64,000 nt of DNA from Glaciecola flavus (GTDB lineage: Bacteria > Pseudomonadota > Gammaproteobacteria > Enterobacterales > Alteromonadaceae). The position numbers and the translations under genes are program-made. This document shows, piece after piece, positions 9,160 through 17,947 of the stretch. The DNA lies in assembly GCF_042646125.1 (NCBI RefSeq), contig NZ_JBHRSW010000015.1:62001-126000 (forward strand). Direction: 5' to 3'. Each line of letters opens with the position of its first letter. Within the stretch, counting starts at the first letter, position 1. Below the pieces are notes generated by a model. The model did not search any database, was not told the DNA's origin, and saw only the letters and a program-made list of their open reading frames with translations.

Positions 9160-10352
9160 TATATCTTTCGTTCCTCAATCGCATATGTCGCACATTCGCG
9201 GCAAAGCCTATCATGCGCAATGACTTGCGATAATTGCTCAAGTCGCGCGTCTGAATGCTGTTTAACAACATAGTTGTTGACAGTATAGATATCTGTAAAG
9301 CGTATTTGTTCATTCAAAAATGCTTGCACCGCGACTTCGTTTGCTGCGTTTAATGCTGTTGTTGCAGCTTGCCCACGTTTGCAAGCATCGATTGCGAGGA
9401 ACAAGTTAGGAAAACGCTTTTGACACGGCGCTTCAAAACTGAACTTATCTAGACTAAAAAAATCGAGCGCCTTTACGCCAGCGTTTATCCGTTCTGGGTA
9501 TGCCAAGGCATGAGCAATAGGTGTTCGCATATCTGGATTGCCTAACTGTGCAATCACACTGCCGTCAATATACTGCACCATTGAATGAATAGTGCTTTGC
9601 GGATGGATAACTACTTTAATATTTTCTGCAGACAGGCCAAATAGCCAACGAGCTTCAATAAATTCTAAACCCTTGTTCATCATTGATGCTGAATCGACAG
9701 AAATTTTTTGCCCCATATCCCAATTAGGATGCGCACAGGCCTGTTCAGGCGTAACGTGCGCTAACGCTTCAATATCCATCGCCCGAAAAGGGCCGCCAGA
9801 CGCGGTTAACAATAGGTGTTCAATCCCCGAACGCTCTCCGTCGCCATAAGCATAGTCGTGAGGTAAACACTGAAAAATAGCATTGTGTTCACTGTCCACA
9901 GGGATCAAGCTCGCGCCATGTTCTTTGACGGCATCAATAAAGAGTTCACCGGACATAACCAAGGACTCTTTATTTGCCAATAATACCTTTTTACCAGCTC
10001 GAATAGCGGAAAAAACCGGAGACAAACCCGCAGCACCGACAATTGCTGCCATTACGGTATCAACTTGAGGATGAGATGAAATATAGTCTAAACCTTCATC
10101 TCCGAATTTAAGCGTAATAGTTGATTGCAGATCACTAGGCAATGCCTGATGAAGTTGCTGTGCGGAGACTTTGTCTTTTGTGACAATAAATTGCGGCGAA
10201 AACGCTATTGCGATTTCAACGAGACGATTCACTTGCGAATAGCCCGAAACGGCAAACACCTTGTACTTATCTGAATTTCTAGATACTACATCCAGTGTAC
10301 TGCTACCAATAGATCCAGTCGCACCTAATATTGTCAACTGCTGCACAGACAT
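9159..10352 (-). CDS. dxr: 1-deoxy-D-xylulose 5-phosphate reductoisomerase
   Basis: Second step of the non-mevalonate isoprenoid pathway: DXP is rearranged and reduced with NADPH to 2-C-methylerythritol 4-phosphate. The NADPH fold starts at LTILGATGSIGSSTLDVV. The active-site motifs PVDSEHNAIFQ and TASGGPFR are present. I place the start at ATG 10352 (MSVQQL), one base after the cdsA stop. An in-frame ATG at 10385 would add 11 residues and overlap cdsA. Position between cdsA and rseP matches Vibrio and Shewanella type clusters. It supplies precursors for UppS, two genes upstream. Confidence 0.96.
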   Translation of the reverse strand: MSVQQLTILGATGSIGSSTLDVVSRNSDKYKVFAVSGYSQVNRLVEIAIAFSPQFIVTKDKVSAQQLHQALPSDLQSTITLKFGDEGLDYISSHPQVDTVMAAIVGAAGLSPVFSAIRAGKKVLLANKESLVMSGELFIDAVKEHGASLIPVDSEHNAIFQCLPHDYAYGDGERSGIEHLLLTASGGPFRAMDIEALAHVTPEQACAHPNWDMGQKISVDSASMMNKGLEFIEARWLFGLSAENIKVVIHPQSTIHSMVQYIDGSVIAQLGNPDMRTPIAHALAYPERINAGVKALDFFSLDKFSFEAPCQKRFPNLFLAIDACKRGQAATTALNAANEVAVQAFLNEQIRFTDIYTVNNYVVKQHSDARLEQLSQVIAHDRLCRECATYAIEERKI

Positions 10353-10353
10353 A

Positions 10354-11217
10354 TCAAGCCATCCAAACGACATAAAAGAAGGCAAATACCGGAAAGGCCG
10401 CTGTTAGACTATCGATTCTGTCCATGACCCCGCCGTGTCCGGGTAACAATTTTCCGCTGTCCTTCATACCCGCACAACGTTTAAACATTGACTCGTTTAA
10501 GTCACCAAGTGCCGATACACCGACCGTGATAATACCTATTGCCAAATGAAGCCAAATCAGCGACGGCTCCACTTGATAATGCAAGGCAGCAAAAGCAATG
10601 ATGGCAAGTGATGCGGTGATGCCACCAAAGAGCCCCTCAAGGGTTTTACCTGGCGACACATTTGGGCGCAACTTATGCTTACCAAACTTTACCCCGACAA
10701 AGAAAGCCCCAATATCCGCTGCCCATACAATGCCTAGCACATAAAATAGTAGTGATGCCCCATAAAAAGGGTCAACGTCATACAAGCTTGTTCGTAAACT
10801 GACGATCGCGACCCAAGTCGGAATTAACGTAAGAACACCAAAAGCAGCACGAATCAGTTTGCTACTTTTCCAAAAGCCACTGTACTTAGGGTAAGCGACA
10901 ATCATAAAGATGCTAGCTATCCACCACACAAAAGCAACAGATAAAATACTTGAAAATATTGGATTTAATTGCCCTTGAATCCAGATGCTTTCTGCATCTA
11001 CAAGATAAATAAGCAATGCACATAAGACAGCAATAAAAGCAGCAAACCAGCCTTTAAAAATCCGAATGGTAATACCTGACATATTTGCCCATTCGTAGGC
11101 ACCTAAAAATACAACACCGGCTACTGCAATTTTAAAATATTCTACCGGCAAAAAAAGTATGGCAACAAGCGCCAAAGGGGCAAGGATGACTGCTGTAATA
11201 ATACGCTGCTTTAGCAT
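10354..11217 (-). CDS. cdsA: Phosphatidate cytidylyltransferase
   Basis: Makes CDP-diacylglycerol from phosphatidate and CTP, the branch point for all bacterial phospholipids. It is an integral membrane protein of 287 residues with about eight hydrophobic segments. The C-terminal signature runs SALGDLNESMFKR, then MKDSGKLLPGHGG, then MDRIDS, and contains the conserved acidic and Lys-Asp residues. It overlaps the uppS end by 7 bp and is followed by dxr after one base, so the three genes are tightly coupled. Confidence 0.96.
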   Translation of the reverse strand: MLKQRIITAVILAPLALVAILFLPVEYFKIAVAGVVFLGAYEWANMSGITIRIFKGWFAAFIAVLCALLIYLVDAESIWIQGQLNPIFSSILSVAFVWWIASIFMIVAYPKYSGFWKSSKLIRAAFGVLTLIPTWVAIVSLRTSLYDVDPFYGASLLFYVLGIVWAADIGAFFVGVKFGKHKLRPNVSPGKTLEGLFGGITASLAIIAFAALHYQVEPSLIWLHLAIGIITVGVSALGDLNESMFKRCAGMKDSGKLLPGHGGVMDRIDSLTAAFPVFAFFYVVWMA

Positions 11218-12002
11218 GCTTGTAGCTCGGATTCACTGGTCATGATTTGTTCTCCGGTTAGTCCGAACCTGCGCTGACGAGACGAAAAATCCTCTACCGC
11301 TGCTCTAAAGGCATCTTCATTGAAATCAGGCCAGAGCGTATCAGTAAAGTAGAACTCGGCATAAGCACACTGCCAAAGTAAAAAGTTACTTATTCTGTGA
11401 TCACCACCGGTACGAATAAGTAAATCTAAATCAGGTAAATCCGCAGTGCTTACGAAAGAATCAAATAACGATTCATCTATATCCGATGGTTTAACTTTTG
11501 CCTCTTGTACCTCTTCCACCAAGCGTTTCGCTGCATTTACAATATCCCACCTACCGCCATAATTGGCAGCGATATTTACAGTAAGCGCTTGATTATTTTG
11601 TGTCAGTTCTTCTGCTTGCTTAATCTTCTTTTGCAACGAGGCGCTAAATGGCGATAAATCCCCAATAACCTTGAAGCGAATGTCGTTCTTATGCAGCCTT
11701 TTGACCTCACTTTTGAGTACAAAGCTGAATAAATCCATGAGCACACCCACTTCTTCTTGTGGGCGTTTCCAATTTTCACTTGAAAAAGCAAACAAGGTCA
11801 GAGATTGAATACCCGATTCTCTCGCATATTTAACCGAGGCTCTTACGGCTTCCACCCCCGCTTTATGACCAAAAGTTCGTCGTTTACCTCTTACTTGTGC
11901 CCAACGTCCATTGCCATCCATAATGATGGCAACGTGTTTTGGCACTTTTATGCAAGCATTTTCCTTGTTGTTGGCATGGTCTGCCAAATCATTCACATCC
12001 AT
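11211..12002 (-). CDS. uppS: Undecaprenyl diphosphate synthase
   Basis: Cis-prenyltransferase that extends farnesyl diphosphate with eight isopentenyl units to make the C55 lipid carrier for peptidoglycan and O-antigen. It has 263 residues. The catalytic loop HVAIIMDGNGRWAQ has Asp29. Conserved SSENWKRP and the C-terminal RTGGDHRISNFLLWQ, which completes the substrate site, are also visible. It begins 10 bp after frr and overlaps cdsA. Confidence 0.97.
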   Translation of the reverse strand: MDVNDLADHANNKENACIKVPKHVAIIMDGNGRWAQVRGKRRTFGHKAGVEAVRASVKYARESGIQSLTLFAFSSENWKRPQEEVGVLMDLFSFVLKSEVKRLHKNDIRFKVIGDLSPFSASLQKKIKQAEELTQNNQALTVNIAANYGGRWDIVNAAKRLVEEVQEAKVKPSDIDESLFDSFVSTADLPDLDLLIRTGGDHRISNFLLWQCAYAEFYFTDTLWPDFNEDAFRAAVEDFSSRQRRFGLTGEQIMTSESELQAC

Positions 12003-12011
12003 AAGTGTATT

Positions 12012-12569
12012 TTAAACTTCCATCAACTCTTTTTCTTTATCCGCGAGCATGGCATCTACTTTTTTGATAAATTCGTTTGTGATGGACTGGATGTTCTCTT
12101 CGCCAGCACGGCTTTCGTCTTCGCTTATTTCTTTTTCTTTTAGCAAGTCTTTAATATCGCTGTTGGCATCACGGCGAATGTTTCTGATGGCTACCCGCCC
12201 CTGCTCGGCTTCTGCTCGCACAACTTTAATTAAGTCTTTACGACGCTCCTCTGTCAATGCTGGCATCGGAATACGAATTGCTGCACCCGCAGACATTGGA
12301 TTCAAGCCCAAGTCAGACTGCATAATCGCTTTCTCTACCGCCTGAATCGCGCTTTTATCAAAAACTGAAAGCGCTAGAGTACGCGAGTCTTCAGCAACAA
12401 TATTTGCCAATTGTTTTAGTGGGGTGTCTGCGCCGTAATATGGCACCATGATGCTATCAAGCAAACTAGGGTGTGCACGCCCTGTTCTGATCTTACTTAG
12501 TTGCCCCTTTAGCGCGACTAAACTCTTTTCCATACGCTCGCTTGCGTCTAATTCTATTTCATCAATCAT
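12012..12569 (-). CDS. frr: Ribosome recycling factor
   Basis: With EF-G it splits post-termination ribosomes. It has 185 residues, exactly the family length. The three-helix bundle begins MIDEIELDASERMEKS, followed by KIRTGRAHPSLLD. The conserved hinge PLKQLANI and the C-terminal helix KDLIKVVRAEAEQGRVAIRN match the family. It follows pyrH after 16 bp, the usual order in Gammaproteobacteria. Confidence 0.97.
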   Translation of the reverse strand: MIDEIELDASERMEKSLVALKGQLSKIRTGRAHPSLLDSIMVPYYGADTPLKQLANIVAEDSRTLALSVFDKSAIQAVEKAIMQSDLGLNPMSAGAAIRIPMPALTEERRKDLIKVVRAEAEQGRVAIRNIRRDANSDIKDLLKEKEISEDESRAGEENIQSITNEFIKKVDAMLADKEKELMEV

Positions 12570-12585
12570 GATTGCTACCTATTCG

Positions 12586-13326
12586 TTATTCTTGATCAGC
12601 AGTTTGGGTGATTAAGGTGCCTTCTTCGTCACCAAGTACCACTCGCTTTAAACAACCAGGTGTATTCATATTAAACACTCTAATTGGCATGTTATGGTCA
12701 CGCGCGAGAGTAAATGCTGATAAATCCATTACTTTGAGTTCTTTTTCAAGTACTTCTTGATAAGACAGTGTTTTCATTAACACGGCATCAGGGTTTTTAG
12801 CTGGGTCTGCATTGTATACGCCGTCGACTTTTGTGGCTTTAAACACTGCGTCAGCTTCTATTTCTATACCGCGCAAGCAAGCCGCTGAATCTGTAGTAAA
12901 GAAAGGATTGCCAGTACCCGCTGAGAAAATCACGACTTTACCTGATTTCAGCATACTAATCGCGTCAGTCCAGTGATAAGAATCACAGACACCATTGAGC
13001 GGTATCGCCGACATTAAACGGGCATTGACAAAGGCTCGGTGCAGTGCGTCACGCATAGCAAGGCCATTCATGACTGTCGCTAACATCCCCATGTGATCAC
13101 CTACTACGCGATTCATACCTGCTTTCGCAAGCCCTTCGCCCCTAAATAGGTTACCGCCGCCAATCACCAAACCAACTTCTACACCTAATTCAACAATTTC
13201 CTTTATCTCCTGCGCCATGCGGTCGAGCACTTTTGCGTCAATACCAAACTCTTCGTCGCCCATCAGGGCTTCACCAGAGAGTTTTAATAAAATACGTCGG
13301 TATGCAGGTTTTGGTGAGATACTCAT
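12586..13326 (-). CDS. pyrH: Uridylate kinase
   Basis: Phosphorylates UMP to UDP in pyrimidine nucleotide synthesis; a hexamer of the amino-acid-kinase fold. It has 246 residues. The motifs RRILLKLSGEALMG (nucleotide phosphate binding), GLVIGGGNLFRG and FSAGTGNPFFTTDSAA (UMP and ATP sites) are all intact. It follows tsf but a clear terminator lies in the 139-bp gap, so it likely has its own promoter and heads the pyrH-frr-uppS-cdsA-dxr run. Confidence 0.97.
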   Translation of the reverse strand: MSISPKPAYRRILLKLSGEALMGDEEFGIDAKVLDRMAQEIKEIVELGVEVGLVIGGGNLFRGEGLAKAGMNRVVGDHMGMLATVMNGLAMRDALHRAFVNARLMSAIPLNGVCDSYHWTDAISMLKSGKVVIFSAGTGNPFFTTDSAACLRGIEIEADAVFKATKVDGVYNADPAKNPDAVLMKTLSYQEVLEKELKVMDLSAFTLARDHNMPIRVFNMNTPGCLKRVVLGDEEGTLITQTADQE

Positions 13327-13395
13327 GAAAAGCGTCCTTTAGTTCTACAAGATATATGATCAGCGAATGTGTTTGTACATATTATCAACACTATA

Positions 13396-13420
13396 AAAAA
13401 GCACCTCATTCGAGGTGCTT
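13396..13420 (-). terminator. Rho-independent terminator after tsf
   Basis: The minus strand shows AAGCACCTC, loop GAAT, GAGGTGCTT, then six T. It lies about 45 bases past the tsf stop and ends the rpsB-tsf transcript before pyrH. Confidence 0.88.
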
Positions 13421-13465
13421 CGTAGTGTATATTAACATTGCAATTTGCAAAAGTATGAAAGCGTT

Positions 13466-14338
13466 TTATTTCTTCGCTGCTTCCATTTGTGCTGCTACTT
13501 CTGCAGCAAAGTCTTCTGACTTTTTCTCAATACCTTCGCCTACTTCAAAGCGTATGAAGTTTACAACATCGGCGCCTTTAGACTTCAATAAATCACCGAC
13601 ACTTGTTTTAGGCTCTTTGATGAAAGGTTGACCAGTTAGGCTGATTTCGCCAGTGAATTTCTTCATGCGGCCAGTAACCATCTTTTCAGCGATTTCAGCC
13701 GGCTTGCCTTCTTTCATAGCAATTTCGACTTGGATTTCTTTTTCTTTCTCGACAACGTCTGCTGGTACATCTTCAGGCTTAACAAATTGTGGATTTGCTG
13801 CTGCGACGTGCATCGCAATGTCCTTTGCCAATTCTTCATCACCACCCTTCAAGACTGCAATTACGCCGATACGACCACCGTGCACGTATGCGCCTAAATT
13901 GTCGCCATCTACGTTGATCACACGGCGAGGAGAGATATTTTCACCAATTTTAGCTACAAGTGTATCACGTAGTTCCGCTACCGTTGCACCCTCTACTTCT
14001 GCAGCATTTAGCGAATCCATATCATTGATGTTGTTAGCAGACGCTACATCAATTAACTTGTTTCCAAATGCTAGGAAGCCTTCATCTCGAGCAACGAAGT
14101 CAGTTTCACAGTTAAGCTCAAGCATGGTTGCTGTATTGCCATTAACTTTGGTCAAAATAACACCTTCAGCGGCGATACGACCAGCTTTTTTGGCTGCTTT
14201 AGCTTGACCAGATTTACGCATATTCTCTATCGCTTGCTCGATATCGCCATTTGTTTCAACTAAGGCTTTTTTACAATCAAGCATACCAGCGCCAGTGCGC
14301 TCGCGTAATTCTTTAACCAGTGCTGCAGTCACTGCCAT
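13466..14338 (-). CDS. tsf: Elongation factor Ts
   Basis: Nucleotide exchange factor that regenerates EF-Tu-GTP. It has 290 residues from the ATG at 14338. That start (MAVTAALVKELRERTGAGMLDCKKAL) is preceded by a GAGGAA ribosome binding site; an upstream in-frame TTG would add only five residues. The N-terminal UBA-like domain is followed by the TDFVARDEGF motif, which contacts EF-Tu, and the two core subdomains. It lies after rpsB across a hairpin that may attenuate readthrough. Confidence 0.97.
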   Translation of the reverse strand: MAVTAALVKELRERTGAGMLDCKKALVETNGDIEQAIENMRKSGQAKAAKKAGRIAAEGVILTKVNGNTATMLELNCETDFVARDEGFLAFGNKLIDVASANNINDMDSLNAAEVEGATVAELRDTLVAKIGENISPRRVINVDGDNLGAYVHGGRIGVIAVLKGGDEELAKDIAMHVAAANPQFVKPEDVPADVVEKEKEIQVEIAMKEGKPAEIAEKMVTGRMKKFTGEISLTGQPFIKEPKTSVGDLLKSKGADVVNFIRFEVGEGIEKKSEDFAAEVAAQMEAAKK

Positions 14339-14368
14339 TGTTCTATTCCTCAATATTTAAATTTAAAA

Positions 14369-14388
14369 AAGGAGACCGTAGCCTCCTT
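14369..14388 (-). terminator. Attenuator-like hairpin between rpsB and tsf
   Basis: On the minus strand an 8-bp stem (AAGGAGGC with GTCTCCTT, one G-U pair) with loop TACG is followed by six T. It is in the 70-bp rpsB-tsf gap, upstream of the tsf ribosome binding site. It fits a partial terminator that lowers tsf relative to rpsB. Confidence 0.7.
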
Positions 14389-14408
14389 AAAAAGTATTTA
14401 CGTGTATA

Positions 14409-15137
14409 TTATTCGCTTTCTGCTACGAATTCATCTTCTGTAGCGGGTACAGCTTCGCCGTTGCGCCCCTGAGTCACAGAGTCAGCCGCAGCATTTGTGT
14501 ATAGCTGAATCGCGCGAATAGCATCGTCATTACCTGGAACAATATAATCAACACCGTCTGGGTTTGAGTTTGTATCAACAACAGCAACAACTGGAATACC
14601 CAAGTTACGCGCTTCAGTGATAGCAATGTGCTCGTGATCAGCGTCAATTACAAAAATACAGTCAGGAAGTCCGCCCATATCTTTTATTCCACCAAGGCTA
14701 TTTTCAAGCTTGGTCATTTCACGTTGAAGAAGCAATACTTCTTTTTTAGTCAACTTATCAAAAGTACCGTCTTGGCTCTGAGCTTCTAGCTCTTTCAAAC
14801 GATTGATAGATTGACGTACTGTTTTCCAGTTAGTCAACATGCCGCCCAACCAACGCTTGTTTACGTAGTACTGACCACATTTTTGCGCAGCTTCTTTAAC
14901 GGCTTCTGATGCAGCACGCTTGGTACCAACAAAGAGTATCTTGCCTTTTTTAGCAGATACACTGCTAAGATACGACAATGCTTCGTTAAACAAAGGAACA
15001 GTTTTTTCCAAGTTGATGATGTGAACCTTGTTGCGAGCGCCAAAAATAAACGGCGCCATTTTAGGGTTCCAGTAACGGGTTTGGTGACCAAAGTGCACGC
15101 CTGCTTGAAGCATGTCACGCATAGAAACATTTGACAT
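14409..15137 (-). CDS. rpsB: 30S ribosomal protein S2
   Basis: Small-subunit ribosomal protein. It has 242 residues, near the E. coli length. The N-terminus MSNVSMRDMLQAGVHFGHQTRYWNP is diagnostic. Further motifs are FIFGARNKVHIINLEKT, KRWLGGMLTNWKT and GIPVVAVVDTNSNPDGVDYIVPGNDDA. It is the first gene of the cluster, with its own strong promoter and a leader of about 160 nt. Confidence 0.98.
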   Translation of the reverse strand: MSNVSMRDMLQAGVHFGHQTRYWNPKMAPFIFGARNKVHIINLEKTVPLFNEALSYLSSVSAKKGKILFVGTKRAASEAVKEAAQKCGQYYVNKRWLGGMLTNWKTVRQSINRLKELEAQSQDGTFDKLTKKEVLLLQREMTKLENSLGGIKDMGGLPDCIFVIDADHEHIAITEARNLGIPVVAVVDTNSNPDGVDYIVPGNDDAIRAIQLYTNAAADSVTQGRNGEAVPATEDEFVAESE

Positions 15138-15294
15138 TTTATAATCCTAATTAGGGGTTAAGCCTCCACATACCCTTAATTTCGATCAACATTATCGAAG
15201 GAATTAATGTTACGTAATTCCTTAAAAGTCGACACCCCGAAACCAAGTATTAGCATGTGTGTGTATTAAAGTTAATTTACCGTAATTTCAACGG
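15138..15294 (-). promoter_or_regulatory. rpsB mRNA leader, possible S2 autoregulatory site
   Basis: About 157 nt separate the predicted transcription start from the rpsB start codon. It contains an inverted repeat at 15198-15224 (AAGGAATTA with TAATTCCTT) and other short complementary segments. E. coli rpsB-tsf is known to be feedback-regulated by S2 through its leader. A structural match was not established here, so the call is by position and length. Confidence 0.4.
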
Positions 15295-15301
15295 CGCGCG
15301 C

Positions 15302-15330
15302 TTTATACCATTTGCCTTATTTAATAGCAA
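15302..15330 (-). promoter_or_regulatory. rpsB promoter (sigma-70)
   Basis: On the minus strand a -35 TTGCTA (15330-15325) and a -10 TATAAA (15307-15302) are separated by exactly 17 bp. They are followed by a GC-only discriminator (GCGCGCGCC). That discriminator is the type associated with stringent (ppGpp/DksA) control of ribosomal genes. Confidence 0.75.
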
Positions 15331-15370
15331 GTTTTTATGCAAGATTGGGCGTAATTTTCAGGGGGGGATT

Positions 15371-16894
15371 TTACCGCTCCGTAGTTTGTTGAAGTATAAA
15401 CGCGCGAGTATCTTTTAATAAGTCAAGGCGCGCTGGTTCATGCACATACATCATATGCCCACCGTGATAATAAAAATACTCGATTTTATCGGACTGAATA
15501 CCGTGCCGGTTTAAAGTATATTCAGCGTCAAAAAACGGCGTAATTAAATCGTAATAGCCAGAAGCAACCATCACTTTTAGAGATGGATTTTTGCGAAGTA
15601 CACTAGACAAGTCTGGCGCGGTATTGACGTACTTTGGCTCCCATGCACTGCCATCAGGCGCTGTTCGCCAACGCCAATTCGGTGATAAATCTGGGTCAGC
15701 GGGATTTAAATACTGGCGCGCCCATTTTATATGCAAATGATTTCTCATATAGTGCATCAAAGCAGCTTTATAGGGAGCTGAAATCGCATAACTCGCATCA
15801 CCAGACAAATCCGCAGACACGTCATCACGCTCATCACGTGTGTAGCGACTATCCAGCAAGCCCACTGCAATCCCCTCTTCTCGATTGAGTTCTTTGGCAA
15901 AACGAAAAGCATTGATTCTCAAATCGACCTTTTCGATATACGCTTTACTCAAGCCAGTGTAGCGGTGTAAACCTTCGACAATGCTTTGTCGCTCATCTTC
16001 TAGTAAAGTATTACCTTTAAACAAAGCCGGCAAAAGCTCGTTAGTGGCAAAATGACGGCTTTCATTTATAAAGGATTCAAAATCACCACTTGTGTCAACC
16101 TTGTTGTGATACCAAGCAGTGGCTGCCATGGTAGGGATATAAGTAATGTAAGACACAATATTGTCATCGACATACGGTGACGAACCTTGATAATCTAGCG
16201 CTTGAGACACAAAGACAATACCATTCACATTAATATAATGGTCATCCAATAGCACATTTGACACCGCTGCTGCGCGTGTGGTGCCAAAACTCTCCCCCAA
16301 TAAAAATATAGGACTATTCCAGCGATTATTTGCCGTCAACCATTGTGCAATAAATCGCGCTATCGAATTCGCATCTTCGTATAATCCCCAGAACGCCTTG
16401 CTCTCGGTATCACCCAGTGCGCGTGAAAACCCCGTACCCACCGGATCAACAAAGACCATATCAGTCACGTCTAGAATTGTTTCGGGCGCATCGCTTATTT
16501 CGTATGGCCCAGCACCAGGATGCTCTGCATCGCTCGGCACGACGATTCGTTTGGGACCGTAAGCCCCCATATGCAACCAAGTAGAAGACGAACCTGGGCC
16601 GCCATTCCATATGAATGTCACGGGACGCTTTTCTTTACTCTCGACTGTATAGTCAAAACTAAAGATAGATGCGGTGGGCTTTTCATTTTTATCCCTTAAA
16701 TACGTTTCTCCCGCCACTACCTTGTAACTTAAGCGCTTGCCATTAAATATGCCCTTGTGCTCAGAACTAAAACTACTCGCTTCTGGTATAGACACAGGTG
16801 CTTCGCTGTGCATTTCCTCACCAATGCTCGGAGAGGCATATCCCAAGCCAACTATCACCAAGCTACTTGCAAACAAAATGGATAAGTATTTCAT
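15371..16894 (-). CDS. Secreted serine carboxypeptidase, S10 family
   Basis: Probable periplasmic or extracellular carboxypeptidase removing C-terminal residues from peptides. It has 507 residues with an N-terminal signal peptide (about residues 1-20, hydrophobic SILFASSLVIVGLGYA). The alpha/beta-hydrolase fold shows the S10 motifs FIWNGGPGSSSTW, the nucleophile LLGESFGTTRAA, the acid region SGYYDLITPF and the histidine in YHGGHMMYVHEP. It stands alone, divergent from map. Bacterial S10 enzymes of marine heterotrophs often serve peptide scavenging; the substrate cannot be read from sequence. Confidence 0.88.
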   Translation of the reverse strand: MKYLSILFASSLVIVGLGYASPSIGEEMHSEAPVSIPEASSFSSEHKGIFNGKRLSYKVVAGETYLRDKNEKPTASIFSFDYTVESKEKRPVTFIWNGGPGSSSTWLHMGAYGPKRIVVPSDAEHPGAGPYEISDAPETILDVTDMVFVDPVGTGFSRALGDTESKAFWGLYEDANSIARFIAQWLTANNRWNSPIFLLGESFGTTRAAAVSNVLLDDHYINVNGIVFVSQALDYQGSSPYVDDNIVSYITYIPTMAATAWYHNKVDTSGDFESFINESRHFATNELLPALFKGNTLLEDERQSIVEGLHRYTGLSKAYIEKVDLRINAFRFAKELNREEGIAVGLLDSRYTRDERDDVSADLSGDASYAISAPYKAALMHYMRNHLHIKWARQYLNPADPDLSPNWRWRTAPDGSAWEPKYVNTAPDLSSVLRKNPSLKVMVASGYYDLITPFFDAEYTLNRHGIQSDKIEYFYYHGGHMMYVHEPARLDLLKDTRAFILQQTTER

Positions 16895-17043
16895 TGTTAA
16901 TTTTCTCGAGTTCTGTCTAGGTCGCTAAGTTACTAAAAAATAGCGGTAAACAAAAGTTCATTCGCCTTAGGAAAGGAAGCAATGCCATACTATGAGTAAA
17001 CGACCGCCTTACAGTAGAAATAAAACAACAAGTGTAGGGTGTG

Positions 17044-17069
17044 TTGATCATAGCTTGATGTGGTATACT
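17044..17069 (+). promoter_or_regulatory. map promoter with extended -10
   Basis: TGGTATACT at 17061-17069 is an extended -10 element. The -35 region upstream is weak, as is usual for extended -10 promoters. Transcription would start near 17076, after the upstream GTG at 17060, which therefore cannot be the map start. Confidence 0.6.
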
Positions 17070-17107
17070 CCTGCGCGGATTTTCAACCTATGATACAGGA
17101 GTGTCCC

Positions 17108-17899
17108 TTGGGGATTACAATCAAGACACCTGAAGAAATGGAAAAAATGCGCGTCGCCGGCAAGTTGGCGTCAGATGTATTAATGATGATCAGTGAACAC
17201 GTCAAGAAAGGCATCACCACTGATGAGCTGAACACACTGTGCCACAATTATATTGTGGACGTCCAAGGTGGTATACCTGCTCCTCTAAATTACGGACATC
17301 CTCCCTTTCCAAAATCTATTTGTACATCAGTCAATCATGTTATCTGTCACGGTATACCAGGTGACAAAAAGTTGAAAGATGGTGATATTGTTAATATCGA
17401 TGTTACCGTGATTAAAGACGGTTACCACGGTGACACCTCAAAGATGTTTGTTGTAGGAAAACCCTCTATTTTAGCCGAACGTCTTATCCGAATTACCCAA
17501 GAATGCTTGTATAAAGCTATAAAAATTGTCAAACCAGGCGTTAAATTGGGCGACATTGGTCACATTATTCAACAACATGCAGAAGGCAATAATTATTCTG
17601 TCGTACAAGAATACTGCGGCCATGGCATTGGCGCGGTATTCCATGAAGATCCACAAGTGGTGCATTATGGCAGACCAAATACCGGTGAAGAGCTAAAAGC
17701 GGGTATGTGTTTGACCATTGAACCTATGATTAATGCCGGTAAGCGTCACTCAAAAGTGCTTCCGGACAAATGGACAGTCGTCACCAAAGATCGCAGTTTG
17801 AGCGCTCAATGGGAGCACACACTGCTGGTAACAGATACAGGTGTCGAAGTGCTGACTCATAGGGATGAAGAAGACATCCCGAAAATAATAAACCATTAA
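17108..17899 (+). CDS. map: Methionine aminopeptidase, type I
   Basis: Removes the initiator methionine from nascent proteins. From the TTG at 17108 it has 263 residues, matching E. coli Map (264). AGGAG lies 6 bases before that TTG, and the resulting N-terminus GITIKTPEEMEKMRVAG aligns with the family. The in-frame GTG at 17060 lies before the predicted transcription start. Metal ligands are the aspartates in VNIDVTVIKDGYHGDTSKMF, the histidine in GIGAVFHEDP, and the glutamates in LTIEPMIN and WEHTLLVT. glnD and dapD follow. Unlike E. coli, map is not placed directly upstream of rpsB on the same side of the ribosomal operon, although the two loci are still neighbours. Confidence 0.95.
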   Translation: MGITIKTPEEMEKMRVAGKLASDVLMMISEHVKKGITTDELNTLCHNYIVDVQGGIPAPLNYGHPPFPKSICTSVNHVICHGIPGDKKLKDGDIVNIDVTVIKDGYHGDTSKMFVVGKPSILAERLIRITQECLYKAIKIVKPGVKLGDIGHIIQQHAEGNNYSVVQEYCGHGIGAVFHEDPQVVHYGRPNTGEELKAGMCLTIEPMINAGKRHSKVLPDKWTVVTKDRSLSAQWEHTLLVTDTGVEVLTHRDEEDIPKIINH

Positions 17900-17947
17900 A
17901 TTAGCTAATAACGCAGCAACAAGTCAGATGCTTCATAGGTTGTATAC

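Noticed and set aside
13653..14207. 184-codon plus-strand frame antisense to tsf
   Set aside because: Low-complexity Ser/Ala-rich shadow of the conserved tsf coding strand; no start signals.
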